From: Orrella sp037026685
Lineage (GTDB): Bacteria > Pseudomonadota > Gammaproteobacteria > Burkholderiales > Burkholderiaceae_B
Assembly (NCBI RefSeq): GCF_037026685.1
Contig: NZ_JBANET010000003.1
Span: 186,001 to 250,000, forward strand
Direction: 5' to 3'
Length of the DNA stretch: 64,000 nucleotides
The notes under the pieces were generated by a model, which did no database searches, had not been told where the DNA came from, and saw only the letters and a program-made list of their open reading frames with translations. A program made the translations under genes and the position numbers. Below are positions 51,680 to 60,230 of the stretch, piece after piece (position 1 is the stretch's first letter; each line of letters begins with the position of its first letter).

Positions 51680-53287
51680 CTACTTCACCTCGGGCGGGGT
51701 CTCGAAGGTATGGAAGGGCGCCGGCGAGGGCACCGTCCACTCCAGTCCTTCGGCGCCCTCCCAGGGCTTGGCCGGGGCCTGCACACCCTTGCCGCGGTAG
51801 CACTTGAGCACGACGTACAGGAACAGCAGCTGCGACAGGCCGAACCAGAACGCGCCGATGGTGGCGATCTGGTGAAAATCGGTGAACTGCGCGGCATAGT
51901 CGGCGTAGCGGCGCGGCATGCCGGCCAGGCCCAGGAAGTGCATGGGGAAGAAGGTGACGTTGAACGAGATCATCGTCGACCAGAAGTGGATCTTGCCCAG
52001 GCGCTCGTCGTACATGCGGCCGGTCCACTTGGGCAGCCAGTAGTAGGTGCCGGCAAACAGCGCGAACAGCGAGCCGGCCACCAGCACGTAGTGGAAGTGC
52101 GCCACGACGTAGTAGGTGTCGTGCACCTGGATGTCGATGGGCGCCATCGACAGGATCAGCCCGGTGAAGCCGCCGATGGTGAACACGAAGATGAAGCCCA
52201 CCGCGAACAGCATGGGCGTCTCGAAGGTCATGGCGCCGCGCCACATGGTGGCCACCCAGTTGAACACCTTCACCCCGGTGGGGATGGAGATGAGCATGGT
52301 GGCGTACATGAAGTAGAGCTGGCCGGTCACCGGCATGCCGGTGGTGAACATGTGGTGCGCCCAGACGATGAAGGACAGCACGGCGATGGCGGCCGTGGCG
52401 TAGACCATCGAGGCGTAGCCGAACAGGCGCTTGCGCGCGAAGGCCGGCACGATCGCCGAGACGATCCCGAAGGCCGGCAGGATCATGATGTAGACCTCGG
52501 GGTGGCCGAAGAACCAGAACACGTGCTGGTACAGGACCGGATCGCCGCCGGCGGCCGCGTTGAAGAAGCCCGTGCCGAAGTGGCGGTCGGTCAGCAGCAT
52601 GGTGATGGCCGCGGCCAGCACCGGCATGACCGCGATCAGCAGGTAGGCGGTGATGAGCCAGGTCCAGCAGAACAGCGGCATCTTCATCAGCGTCATGCCG
52701 GGCGCGCGCATGTTCAGGATGGTGACGACGATGTTGATCGCGCCCATGATGGACGAGGCGCCCATGATGTGCACGGCGAAGATGGCCAGGTCCATGCCCG
52801 GGCCCATCTGCACCGACAGCGGCGCATACAGCGTCCAGCCCGCGGCCGTGGCCCCGCCGTCCACGAAGAACGAGGACGCCAGCAGCAGGCCGGCCACCGG
52901 CAGCAGCCAGAAGCTGAAGTTGTTCATGCGGGCAAAGGCCATGTCCGAGGCCCCGATCTGCATGGGGATCATCCAGTTGGCAAAGCCCACGAAGGCCGGC
53001 ATGATCGCGCCGAACACCATGATCAGGCCGTGCATGGTGGTGAACTGGTTGAACAGCTCGGGCTGGAAGAACTGCAGGCCCGGCTCGAACAGTTCGGTGC
53101 GCAGCAACAGGGCCAGCACCCCGCCCTTGATCAGCATGACGAACGAGAAGATCAGGTACATCGTGCCGATGTCCTTGTGGTTCGTCGCGAACAGCCAGCG
53201 GCGCCAGCCGTGGGGCATGTGGTGGGCGTGATCGTCGTGGCCGTGGGCGTGCCCGGCCGGGGCGTGATCTGCGGTGACGCTGCTCAT
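51680..53287 (-). CDS. ctaD: Cytochrome c oxidase subunit I
   Basis: A 535-residue catalytic subunit of an aa3-type haem-copper oxidase with 12 hydrophobic helices. The haem and CuB ligands are visible: TMHGLIMVFGAIMP (low-spin haem histidine), WFFGHPEVYIMILP with the cross-linked His-Tyr, and WAHHMFTTG plus VVAHFHYVL (CuB and high-spin haem histidines). A His-rich N-terminal tail (HAPAGHAHGHDDHAHHMPHG, residues about 7-26) may bind metal. It follows coxB. Confidence 0.97.
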   Translation of the reverse strand: MSSVTADHAPAGHAHGHDDHAHHMPHGWRRWLFATNHKDIGTMYLIFSFVMLIKGGVLALLLRTELFEPGLQFFQPELFNQFTTMHGLIMVFGAIMPAFVGFANWMIPMQIGASDMAFARMNNFSFWLLPVAGLLLASSFFVDGGATAAGWTLYAPLSVQMGPGMDLAIFAVHIMGASSIMGAINIVVTILNMRAPGMTLMKMPLFCWTWLITAYLLIAVMPVLAAAITMLLTDRHFGTGFFNAAAGGDPVLYQHVFWFFGHPEVYIMILPAFGIVSAIVPAFARKRLFGYASMVYATAAIAVLSFIVWAHHMFTTGMPVTGQLYFMYATMLISIPTGVKVFNWVATMWRGAMTFETPMLFAVGFIFVFTIGGFTGLILSMAPIDIQVHDTYYVVAHFHYVLVAGSLFALFAGTYYWLPKWTGRMYDERLGKIHFWSTMISFNVTFFPMHFLGLAGMPRRYADYAAQFTDFHQIATIGAFWFGLSQLLFLYVVLKCYRGKGVQAPAKPWEGAEGLEWTVPSPAPFHTFETPPEVK

Positions 53288-53311
53288 GTGGGACTCCTTC
53301 CTGCTGAGCGG

Positions 53312-53333
53312 CAGCCCCGCCTGGGCGGGGCTG
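53312..53333 (-). other. Intercistronic hairpin between coxB and ctaD
   Basis: CAGCCCCGCC-TG-GGCGGGGCTG is a perfect 10-base-pair stem with a two-base loop in the 92-base gap. It has no U-run and lies inside the operon, so RNA processing, partial termination or differential stability between the two oxidase subunits is more likely than full termination. Confidence 0.5.
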
Positions 53334-53379
53334 GCGAAATCTTATCGAATGTTTCTTCTTGCCGGAGACCGCGGCGCCC

Positions 53380-54540
53380 TTAGCGGGCCGCCGCCACCTC
53401 GGCGGGCATCACGACCGGATCCTGGCCCTTGCCGGCATTGCTCCAGGCGTTACGGGTATAGGTGATGACCGCGGCCACTTCCACGTCGTTGAGCTGCCCG
53501 CCGAAGGGGGCCATCGCGGTGCCCGGCTTGCCGTTGAGCACCACCTTGATCTGCTCGTCCTTGGGACCGAGCACCACGGGGTCGCCATCTAGCCCCGGGA
53601 AGTTGCCGGGCACGCCCTGGCCGTTGGCCTGGTGGCAGGCCACGCAATTGGCAGCATAGACCTGCTGGCCGCGCGCGACCAGTTCCTCCTGCGTCCATTC
53701 CTTGTTGGGATCGTCGGCGGCCTCGGCCAGCTTCTTCTGCTCGCCGGCGGCCCAGGCGGCGTAGTCCTCCTCGGAAACCACCTTGACCACGATGGGCATG
53801 AAGGCGTGGTCCTTGCCGCACAGCTCGGCGCACTGGCCACGGAACTCGCCGACCTCCTCGGCGCGGAACCAGGTGTCGCGCAGCAGGCCCGGGATGGCGT
53901 CCTGCTTGACGCCGAAGTGCGGGATCATCCAGGAGTGGATCACGTCGGCGGCGGTGACCACCAGCCGCACCTTCTTGCCCACCGGCACCACCATCGGGTT
54001 GTCCACCTCCATGAGGTAGAACTCGCTCTTGGGTTCGCGGCCCATGATCTGGGCCTGCGGCGTGGCCAGGTTCGACAGGAACGAGACCCCGGCGGCCTCG
54101 CCGTCCATGTACTCGTAGCCCCATTTCCATTGGTAGCCGGTGACCTTGATGGTGAGGTCGGCGCTGGAGGTGTCCTTCATGGCCACCACGGTGCGCGTGG
54201 CCGGCAAGGCCATGGCGATGACGATGAAAAAGGGAATGACCGTCCAGGCGACTTCCACGCCCACGTGCTCGTGGAAGGTGGCCGGCTTGACGCCGCGCGA
54301 TTTGCGGTGCGCCCAGATGGAGTAGAACATCACCCCGAACACGCCGATGAATATCACCAGACAGATGACCAGCATCATCCAGTGCAGCCAAGCCACGTCG
54401 CGTGCGATTTGCGTGACGCCTTCGTGCAGGTTGAGCTGATTGACTCTGGGGCCGCCAGGCATGTCCTTGACCTGTGCCGCCGCCATACCGCCAACCAGCA
54501 TTGCACAGGCGCCCAGCAGTATCCCTCTCCACTTCTTCAT
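53380..54540 (-). CDS. coxB: Cytochrome c oxidase subunit II with fused cytochrome c (caa3-type)
   Basis: A 386-residue subunit II. A signal peptide is followed by two transmembrane helices (about residues 50-115), then the cupredoxin CuA domain with ligands in the HSWMIPHFGVKQDAIPG and RGQCAELCGKDHAFMP segments. The C terminus adds a c-type cytochrome domain with haem site CVACH and a distal methionine in KPGTAMAPFG, so this is a caa3-type enzyme that accepts electrons directly. The start at 54540 fits a signal peptide. It leads the oxidase operon. Confidence 0.95.
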   Translation of the reverse strand: MKKWRGILLGACAMLVGGMAAAQVKDMPGGPRVNQLNLHEGVTQIARDVAWLHWMMLVICLVIFIGVFGVMFYSIWAHRKSRGVKPATFHEHVGVEVAWTVIPFFIVIAMALPATRTVVAMKDTSSADLTIKVTGYQWKWGYEYMDGEAAGVSFLSNLATPQAQIMGREPKSEFYLMEVDNPMVVPVGKKVRLVVTAADVIHSWMIPHFGVKQDAIPGLLRDTWFRAEEVGEFRGQCAELCGKDHAFMPIVVKVVSEEDYAAWAAGEQKKLAEAADDPNKEWTQEELVARGQQVYAANCVACHQANGQGVPGNFPGLDGDPVVLGPKDEQIKVVLNGKPGTAMAPFGGQLNDVEVAAVITYTRNAWSNAGKGQDPVVMPAEVAAAR

Positions 54541-54850
54541 GCTGACCTCGAATCTCGGCGCTTGCAGGTGCGACCTGCCGGCGGGTGCCGGCATGGGGTT
54601 GTCTCTGGTGCGCGATTAATTATTGAAATAAGGGCAAGCCACGCTAATGAAGGCGTAAGGCCAGGCGCGGTTGCACACGAACCACTAACTAAACTGCGGG
54701 ATTATAACGAACTTGGCAAAGCGCGCCGCGCGGCCCGCCCCCCGGCGCGCGCGCCCGGCTCGCCCCGCCGCCCCGGCCCTCCCTGAAACAGGCCGTAAAG
54801 CGCCGCCGGCTGTAGGCCCGGCGCAAGATCGCTGCACTACAATCGCCGCC
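54541..54850. promoter_or_regulatory. 310-base divergent gap between coxB and Nudix gene
   Basis: No gene was seen here. It holds the coxB leader on one side, an AT-rich patch at about 54615-54634, and on the minus strand a perfect TATAAT (54701-54706) as a candidate coxB -10 box without a clear -35. On the plus strand TACAAT (54838-54843) lies 7 bases before the Nudix ATG. Confidence 0.5.
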
Positions 54851-55687
54851 ATGCCAGATCATCCGCTGCCCGCCACGCCCGCGCAACTGCAGGCCCTGTA
54901 TGCGCGCCTGTGCGCCGCCGCCCAGGAAACCCCCTACGAAGGTTCGCTGCCCTTGTGGGTGGCCGCACGCCGCTGCGGCTGGGCCACGCCGGCGGCCTGC
55001 GCGGCGCTGCGCGCGCTGCCGGGCGTGCGCCTTGGCCCGGACCGCCTGGACATCGGCGCGGACCTGGCGCCCGGCGCCGGGCTAAACGCCCTGCTGGCGC
55101 AGGCCGCCCAGGCGCTGCGCCAGGCCGGCTGCGTGCGCGGCTGGCGCAACGAGCTGCTGGATGTGCATCCCGAGGATGGCAGCGGCGCCATCGGCGTGCT
55201 CGAACGCGCGGCCATGCGCCCGCTGGGCCTGCTGACCCAGGCCGTGCACCTGAACGCCTGGACCCCCGATGGCAGGCTGTGGATCGCGCGGCGCGCGCTG
55301 ACCAAGAACTCGGATCCGGGCATGTGGGATACGCTGGTGGGCGGGCTGGCCAGCAGCGGCGAGACGCTGGAGCGCTCGCTGCTGCGCGAATGCGCCGAAG
55401 AAGCCGGCCTGTCGCCGGCCGACGTGGCCGGCCGCACGCCGCTGCGCACCATCCTGCGCATGCGCCGCCGCCTGCCCGAAGGCCTGCAGAACGAGGACAT
55501 CCTGACCAGCACCTGCGTGCTGGCGCCTTCGGCGGCGCCGCGCAACCAGGACGGCGAGGTCATGGAAATCCGCCACGAACCGCTGGACACCGTGATGCGC
55601 ATGCTCGAGGCCGGCGAGTTCACCGAAGAAGCAGCCCTGGTCATCGTCCAGGACATGCTGTTTCGTTTCTGCAAGGAACCCGCCTGA
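54851..55687 (+). CDS. Nudix hydrolase family protein (DUF4743-type)
   Basis: A 278-residue protein. An N-terminal domain (about residues 1-110, DUF4743-like) precedes a Nudix domain with the complete box GGLASSGETLERSLLREC followed by AEEAGL (pattern Gx5Ex7REUxEExGU satisfied). It probably hydrolyses a nucleoside diphosphate-linked compound such as an ADP-ribose derivative or thiamine-related pyrophosphate, as proposed for TPK-associated relatives. There is no ribosome binding site before the ATG, and TACAAT lies 7 bases upstream. Its stop overlaps the LacI-type gene. Confidence 0.87.
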   Translation: MPDHPLPATPAQLQALYARLCAAAQETPYEGSLPLWVAARRCGWATPAACAALRALPGVRLGPDRLDIGADLAPGAGLNALLAQAAQALRQAGCVRGWRNELLDVHPEDGSGAIGVLERAAMRPLGLLTQAVHLNAWTPDGRLWIARRALTKNSDPGMWDTLVGGLASSGETLERSLLRECAEEAGLSPADVAGRTPLRTILRMRRRLPEGLQNEDILTSTCVLAPSAAPRNQDGEVMEIRHEPLDTVMRMLEAGEFTEEAALVIVQDMLFRFCKEPA

Positions 55688-56733
55688 AACGCCCCGGCCG
55701 CGCCACCTTGCAAGACGTGGCCCGGCTCGCCGGGGTCAGCGCCATGACCGCCTCGCGCGCGCTGAACGCGCCGGCCAGGGTCAGCGCCGCGGTGCGCGCG
55801 CGGGTCGAGCAGGCCTGCCGCGACCTGGCCTACCAGCCCAACCGCGCCGCCAGCGCGCTGGCCGGGGCGCGTTCGCGGCTGGTGGTGGCAGTGGCGCCGG
55901 CCTGGGAAGACCCGGCGGTGGCCGCGCTGCTCGAAGGCGCCAGCCACGCCCTGGCCGCCTTGGGATACGCCACCGTGCCGGTACGCCTGCCGGCGCCGGG
56001 CCATGCGGCCGGCGCCGCCGCCCTGCAGCCGTGGCTGGCCTACGCGCCGGACGGCATCGTCTTTGCCGGCACGCATCCGGATGCCGACATGCTGGTGCGC
56101 CTGCAGCAACACGATTTGCCCTGGACGCAGGCCGGCGCCGGGCCGACGAGTGCCGGCCCGATCGCCGGCGCGGGCGCGGGGCCCCGGGCGCAGGCCATCG
56201 GCCAATGCGCCATCGCGCACCTGCATGCGCGCGGGTACCGGCGCGTGGGCATCGTGTGCGCGCAAGGCGAACTGGGCGCCATCGAACGGGCCGACGCCGC
56301 ATTGCGGGCCATGCAGGCGCATGGCCTGGCCGCCGAGCCGCAGCGCGTGGCCGCCGCGTCCGAGCCCCCCTCGCCGGAACTGGGCGCGGCGCTGGCGCAA
56401 GCCCTGCTGCAAACCACGGACTGCGATGCCCTGTTCCTGACGCACGACCTGCTGGCCTGGGGCGCCTTGCATCATTGCCGGCAGCGGGATCCGGACGGAG
56501 TCTGGTCCGGCGCGCTTGCTTTGGTCGGCGTGCACGACCTGCCCGCCTCGCGCTGGCTGCATCCGGCCTTGAGTTCGGTGGACACGCGCCCGCAAGCGGC
56601 GGGCGAACAGGCAGCAAGGGAATTGATAGAACGTGTGGAAGGCCCCGCGCGCAAGGCCCACTGGTTCGATACCGGCTGCGCAATGGCCCAGCGCCAAAGC
56701 AGCCAGGGGCCGGGCACCGGCAGCCCTGGCTGA
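55684..56733 (+). CDS. LacI-family regulator, probable CTG start
   Basis: A 349-residue LacI/GalR-type regulator. The helix-turn-helix and hinge helix are clear (TLQDVARLAGVSAMTASRAL, then YQPNRAASALAGARS), followed by a periplasmic-binding-protein-like effector core. No ATG or GTG lies before the helix-turn-helix. The CTG at 55684 overlaps the Nudix TGA (CTGA) and follows AAGGAAC (55673-55679) at normal spacing, giving a K-R-P-G-R start usual for this family. A TTG at 55708 would trim the first helix. The effector is unknown. Confidence 0.82.
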   Translation: MKRPGRATLQDVARLAGVSAMTASRALNAPARVSAAVRARVEQACRDLAYQPNRAASALAGARSRLVVAVAPAWEDPAVAALLEGASHALAALGYATVPVRLPAPGHAAGAAALQPWLAYAPDGIVFAGTHPDADMLVRLQQHDLPWTQAGAGPTSAGPIAGAGAGPRAQAIGQCAIAHLHARGYRRVGIVCAQGELGAIERADAALRAMQAHGLAAEPQRVAAASEPPSPELGAALAQALLQTTDCDALFLTHDLLAWGALHHCRQRDPDGVWSGALALVGVHDLPASRWLHPALSSVDTRPQAAGEQAARELIERVEGPARKAHWFDTGCAMAQRQSSQGPGTGSPG

Positions 56734-56789
56734 ATTGATCCACGCCGAAACTTTGCCGGCCGGGCCGCCACGGCGATAGAATCGCAGCC

Positions 56790-57086
56790 ATGCCCACCGT
56801 CACCTTCGACACCCTCAAGTTCGTGCGCACCCTGGAAGCCGGCGGCCTGCCGCCCCAGCAGGCGGAGGCGATCTCCAATGCCGTGCGCGATTCGCATGAC
56901 ACTTCCGAGTTGGCAACCAAGGCCGACCTGCGCAGCGCCCTCGGCGAGCTCGAGCATCGCATCGATGCCCGCTTCGCCGCCGTGGATGCCCGCTTCACCC
57001 TGCTCGAGCAGCGCATGACGATCAAGCTCGGTTCCATGCTGATCGTGGCCGTGGGCGCGATGGCGGCCATCGCCAAGATCCTGTAG
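56790..57086 (+). CDS. Coiled-coil membrane protein (DUF1640/CCDC90-like), copy 1
   Basis: A 98-residue protein with a FDTLKFVRTLEAGGLPPQQAEAI head, a heptad-rich coiled coil (about residues 40-75) and a C-terminal transmembrane helix (LGSMLIVAVGAMAAIAKIL). It resembles the bacterial relatives of CCDC90/MCUR1. The start has no ribosome binding site but follows TAGAAT by 7 bases. It has a shorter tandem copy immediately downstream. Function unknown. Confidence 0.8.
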   Translation: MPTVTFDTLKFVRTLEAGGLPPQQAEAISNAVRDSHDTSELATKADLRSALGELEHRIDARFAAVDARFTLLEQRMTIKLGSMLIVAVGAMAAIAKIL

Positions 57087-57098
57087 CGGGCAGCAGCC

Positions 57099-57329
57099 AT
57101 GCCGACCGTCAACTTCGATACCCTCAAGTTCGTGCGCACCCTGGAAGCGGCCGGCGTCCCGTCCCCGCAGGCCGAGGCGATTTCCTACGCCGTGCGGGAC
57201 GCGCAGGACCTGTCCGACTTGTCGACCAAGTCGGACCTGCGCGAACTCGAACAGCGCATGACGATCAAGCTCGGCTCCATGCTGATCGTGGCCGTGGGCG
57301 CGATGGCGGCCATCGCCAGGCTCTTGTAG
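57099..57329 (+). CDS. Coiled-coil membrane protein (DUF1640/CCDC90-like), copy 2
   Basis: A 76-residue tandem paralog of the preceding gene, 12 bases downstream. Head (FDTLKFVRTLEAAGVPSPQAEAI) and tail (MTIKLGSMLIVAVGAMAAIA) are nearly identical to copy 1. The middle coiled-coil segment is about 20 residues shorter. The pair could form hetero-oligomers of different stalk length. Function unknown. Confidence 0.8.
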   Translation: MPTVNFDTLKFVRTLEAAGVPSPQAEAISYAVRDAQDLSDLSTKSDLRELEQRMTIKLGSMLIVAVGAMAAIARLL

Positions 57330-57351
57330 GCAGCCGGCGATACGATGGCTT

Positions 57352-57373
57352 GCCGGGCCACGCCAGGCCCGGC
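57352..57373. terminator. Hairpin between converging coiled-coil and antiporter genes
   Basis: GCCGGGCC and GGCCCGGC form a perfect 8-base-pair stem with a 6-base loop in the 48-base convergent gap, 4 bases past the antiporter stop. No U-run. Confidence 0.4.
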
Positions 57374-57377
57374 CCGG

Positions 57378-59939
57378 CTATGTGGTTGGCGTGACACCCG
57401 ATTGCCGGCCGGCCTCGCCGCCGTTCTCGCCAGGGTGCGCTTGCAGCGCAGCCTGGTGCCTGCGCCACACCTGCAGCGCCCGCAGGCGCTCCTGCGCCAC
57501 GCGCTCGATGCGCTTGCGCAGATCGGCGTCGCGTTCGAGCAGGGCGCGGAAATCGCGCGCCGAGAGCATCAGCAGGCGGCTGTAGCCCAGCGAGGTCGCC
57601 GTGGTCACCACGGTTTCACCCGAAAGCAGCGCCATTTCGCCGAAGAACTCGCCGCTACCCAGCTCCAGGCCGGTGCCGTCCGGCAGGCCGATCTTGACCG
57701 CACCCGAGGCGACGAAACACATCATCGCACCCTGGCGGTTGCGTACCGTCACCGGCTGCTCAGGCAGCGCCAGGCGCGGTTTGAGCAAGCCCTCGATGGC
57801 TTGCCGCGCCTGCGGCGCCAGGCCTGCGAACAGCGGCACGCGGGCGATCAGCTCGCCGGCGGTCATGCCGATGTCCAGCTCGGGGCTTCGGTCGATGTAG
57901 CGCCAGCGCGCCTGCAGCTGCATCATCAGGTCGGCATAGACCTCGCCGCTGATCAGCGACTGCTCCAGCATGTCGCGGTAGCGGCTGCGTTCCAGCTCGC
58001 GCGCCACGCGGCCCAGGTAGGCCTCCTGCAGCCATTCGGCATAGCCGGGATATTGCAGCGCCATGGCCGAGAGCGCGTCCTGGATCAGGGCCAGGCGATG
58101 CGCATGCAGGGCCAGGATGCGGTCGGTCGCCGCCTTGCCCAGCAGCGGCTGCACCTGGTGGCGGGCGAAGTCCATCAGGCGCTGCGCCACCGAGCGCTTG
58201 CTCATCAGGCTGGAGAAGCGCTGGGCCAGCTCCTGCGCCAGCCAGCGGCGCAGGCCCAGCCGGTCGTGCAGCTCCAGCGCCAGGCGAAAGCCGCGCGAAT
58301 AGCGCAGGTCGTGCACGATGGCGGCCTCGAAGCCCTGTTCGCCGTTGGCGCGCACCGCCTCGCCCATGGCCTGGGCACGCGCCAGCAGCCGCTCGGCCAG
58401 GCGCCAGTCGACGATCTGGGCCTTGAGGATGCCGAAGAACATTTCCTCCTCGCGGGCGGCCATCATCGACAGGCCGACCTTGACCTGCTGGTCCTCGTCC
58501 AGGCGCGAGACCGGGCTTTCGTGCACGGCGGACAGGCTGGCGTCGAAGACCGCCGCCACGCGCTGCTGGGCAGCCGGGCTGATGTGGTCCTCCTGGGCGA
58601 TCTGCCCGGTGCGCTCCTGCAGGTCTTCCAGCGCCACCGTCAGCGCCTGGTTGCGCAAGGTGCGCTCGACCGGCGAGAGTGCGTTCAGGCCCAGCATGCG
58701 GATCAGCGTGCGCAAGGTGGTGCCGCTGACGAACAGCGTGGCCAGCACGAAGCCCGTGACCACCACCGCGATGAAGTTGCGCGCGTCCGGATCGACCGCC
58801 TGGTGCTCGGTCACCGCCAGCGCCAGGGCCAGCGACACCGCTCCGCGCAGCCCGCCCCAGCACATCACCGCCTGGTAGCGCCGCCCGACCCGCTGGCCGA
58901 TGCGCACCACGCCCAGCAGCGGCAGCAGGCCGAACACCACCAGCGCCCGCGCGGCCAAGGTGGCCGCGAACACCACGCCGATCATCAGGAAGTCGAACAG
59001 GCTGGTGTCGGCCATCAGGCGCGGCACCAGCATGGCGGCGAACAGGAAGATCAGCGAATTGGCCCAGAACCCGAACTGCGCCCAGGCGCTGGCCAGGTGT
59101 TCGAAGGTGGTGGGCGACATGCGCGTGCGCCCGCTCGACCCCACCACCAGCCCGGCGATGACCGTGGCCACCACGCCCGATACGCCCAGGTAGTGCTCGG
59201 AAATGAAGAAGGTGAGATAGGCCAGGGTCAGCGTCAGCGTAATCTCGGCCACGGGCCAGCCGCGCAGCCAGCCGAACAGCTGCCCGGCCAGGCGGCCCAT
59301 GGCCAGGCCCGCCAAGCCCCCGCCCAGGAACTGCACCAGGAAATCCTGCCCGATGGCCAGGGCGCTCAGTTCTCCTTGGCCGCCCAGCACGGCCAGCAGC
59401 ACCGAATACAGGGCGATGGACGCCGCGTCGTTGAACAGGCTTTCGCCCTCGACCAGCGTGGTCAGGCGCCTGGGCGCGCCGACCTCGCGGAAGATGCCCA
59501 CCACCGCCACCGGATCGGTGGTGGCCACGATGGCCCCCAGCAGCAGGCAGACCACCAGGCCATAGTCCGACACCCAGGCCAGCGTATAGCCCACCACCAG
59601 CGTGCAGACCAGCACGGCCACGATGGCCATCATGAGGATGGGGCCGATCTCGTCGAGCAGGCGCCGCACGTTCATGGCCAGCGCCGTCTCGAACAGCAGC
59701 ACCGGCAGGAAGACGATCAGGAAGGTCTCGGACGAGATCTCGAAATGCTCGATGCTGTCCAGGAAATCGGCCACCACGCGCGGGGCCCAGTCGTGCACGT
59801 GCACGACGTAGCCCAGCGCGCAGCCCACCAGCGCCAGCAGCACCGAATACGGCAGCTTCAGCCGGCCGGCCAGCGGCGGCATGAAGCACACCAGGGTCAG
59901 CAGGCCCGCCAGGCCGAACACCAGGAAACCGATTTCCAT
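57378..59939 (-). CDS. CPA1-type Na+/H+ antiporter with C-terminal cyclic-nucleotide-binding-like domain
   Basis: An 853-residue membrane protein. The N-terminal half has about 12 hydrophobic helices of the monovalent cation:proton antiporter-1 family, with the ion-site NDAASIALYSVLL and the helix VATTDPVAVVGIF. A long cytoplasmic part follows, ending in a cyclic-nucleotide-binding fold (about residues 705-820, GEFFGEMALLSG). Glutamate E768 is kept, but the arginine expected nine residues later is V777. ATG 59939 begins the first membrane helix. It faces the coiled-coil pair and is downstream of the rpoH terminator. Confidence 0.87.
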   Translation of the reverse strand: MEIGFLVFGLAGLLTLVCFMPPLAGRLKLPYSVLLALVGCALGYVVHVHDWAPRVVADFLDSIEHFEISSETFLIVFLPVLLFETALAMNVRRLLDEIGPILMMAIVAVLVCTLVVGYTLAWVSDYGLVVCLLLGAIVATTDPVAVVGIFREVGAPRRLTTLVEGESLFNDAASIALYSVLLAVLGGQGELSALAIGQDFLVQFLGGGLAGLAMGRLAGQLFGWLRGWPVAEITLTLTLAYLTFFISEHYLGVSGVVATVIAGLVVGSSGRTRMSPTTFEHLASAWAQFGFWANSLIFLFAAMLVPRLMADTSLFDFLMIGVVFAATLAARALVVFGLLPLLGVVRIGQRVGRRYQAVMCWGGLRGAVSLALALAVTEHQAVDPDARNFIAVVVTGFVLATLFVSGTTLRTLIRMLGLNALSPVERTLRNQALTVALEDLQERTGQIAQEDHISPAAQQRVAAVFDASLSAVHESPVSRLDEDQQVKVGLSMMAAREEEMFFGILKAQIVDWRLAERLLARAQAMGEAVRANGEQGFEAAIVHDLRYSRGFRLALELHDRLGLRRWLAQELAQRFSSLMSKRSVAQRLMDFARHQVQPLLGKAATDRILALHAHRLALIQDALSAMALQYPGYAEWLQEAYLGRVARELERSRYRDMLEQSLISGEVYADLMMQLQARWRYIDRSPELDIGMTAGELIARVPLFAGLAPQARQAIEGLLKPRLALPEQPVTVRNRQGAMMCFVASGAVKIGLPDGTGLELGSGEFFGEMALLSGETVVTTATSLGYSRLLMLSARDFRALLERDADLRKRIERVAQERLRALQVWRRHQAALQAHPGENGGEAGRQSGVTPTT

Positions 59940-60017
59940 TGCGCATCCTGCCGGGCGCGCCCCGGCTGTCCTGCCTAGGATAGCGGTTTTGGCAATGGGT
60001 CCTGGTCGAACTGCCCC

Positions 60018-60047
60018 AAAAAAAAGGGGCACCTGCGAAGGTGCCCC
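60018..60047 (-). terminator. Intrinsic terminator of rpoH
   Basis: On the minus strand an 8-base-pair perfect stem (GGGGCACC with GGTGCCCC, 6-base loop) is followed by eight T. This is a textbook Rho-independent terminator placed about 180 bases after rpoH. Confidence 0.9.
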
Positions 60048-60230
60048 TGAAACATCCGTCCCATGGGGGAGGGGAAAGAGGAGAAGCCGAGACGGATGTC
60101 CGGACCGCAACGCAAGGCTTGGCTCCTGCGCTTGCGCTCCATGCTGGTTAGTCCGCCCCGGCTCGCCCGAGTTCCGGGCCTTGATGGAAAAAAATCTGGG
60201 CTGTTTGTGTCCAGGAATGACCCGCGGCGC

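Noticed and set aside
54934..56697. Long minus-strand frame opposite the Nudix and LacI genes
   Set aside because: Low-complexity composition and no domain, whereas the plus strand shows a complete Nudix box and LacI helix-turn-helix.
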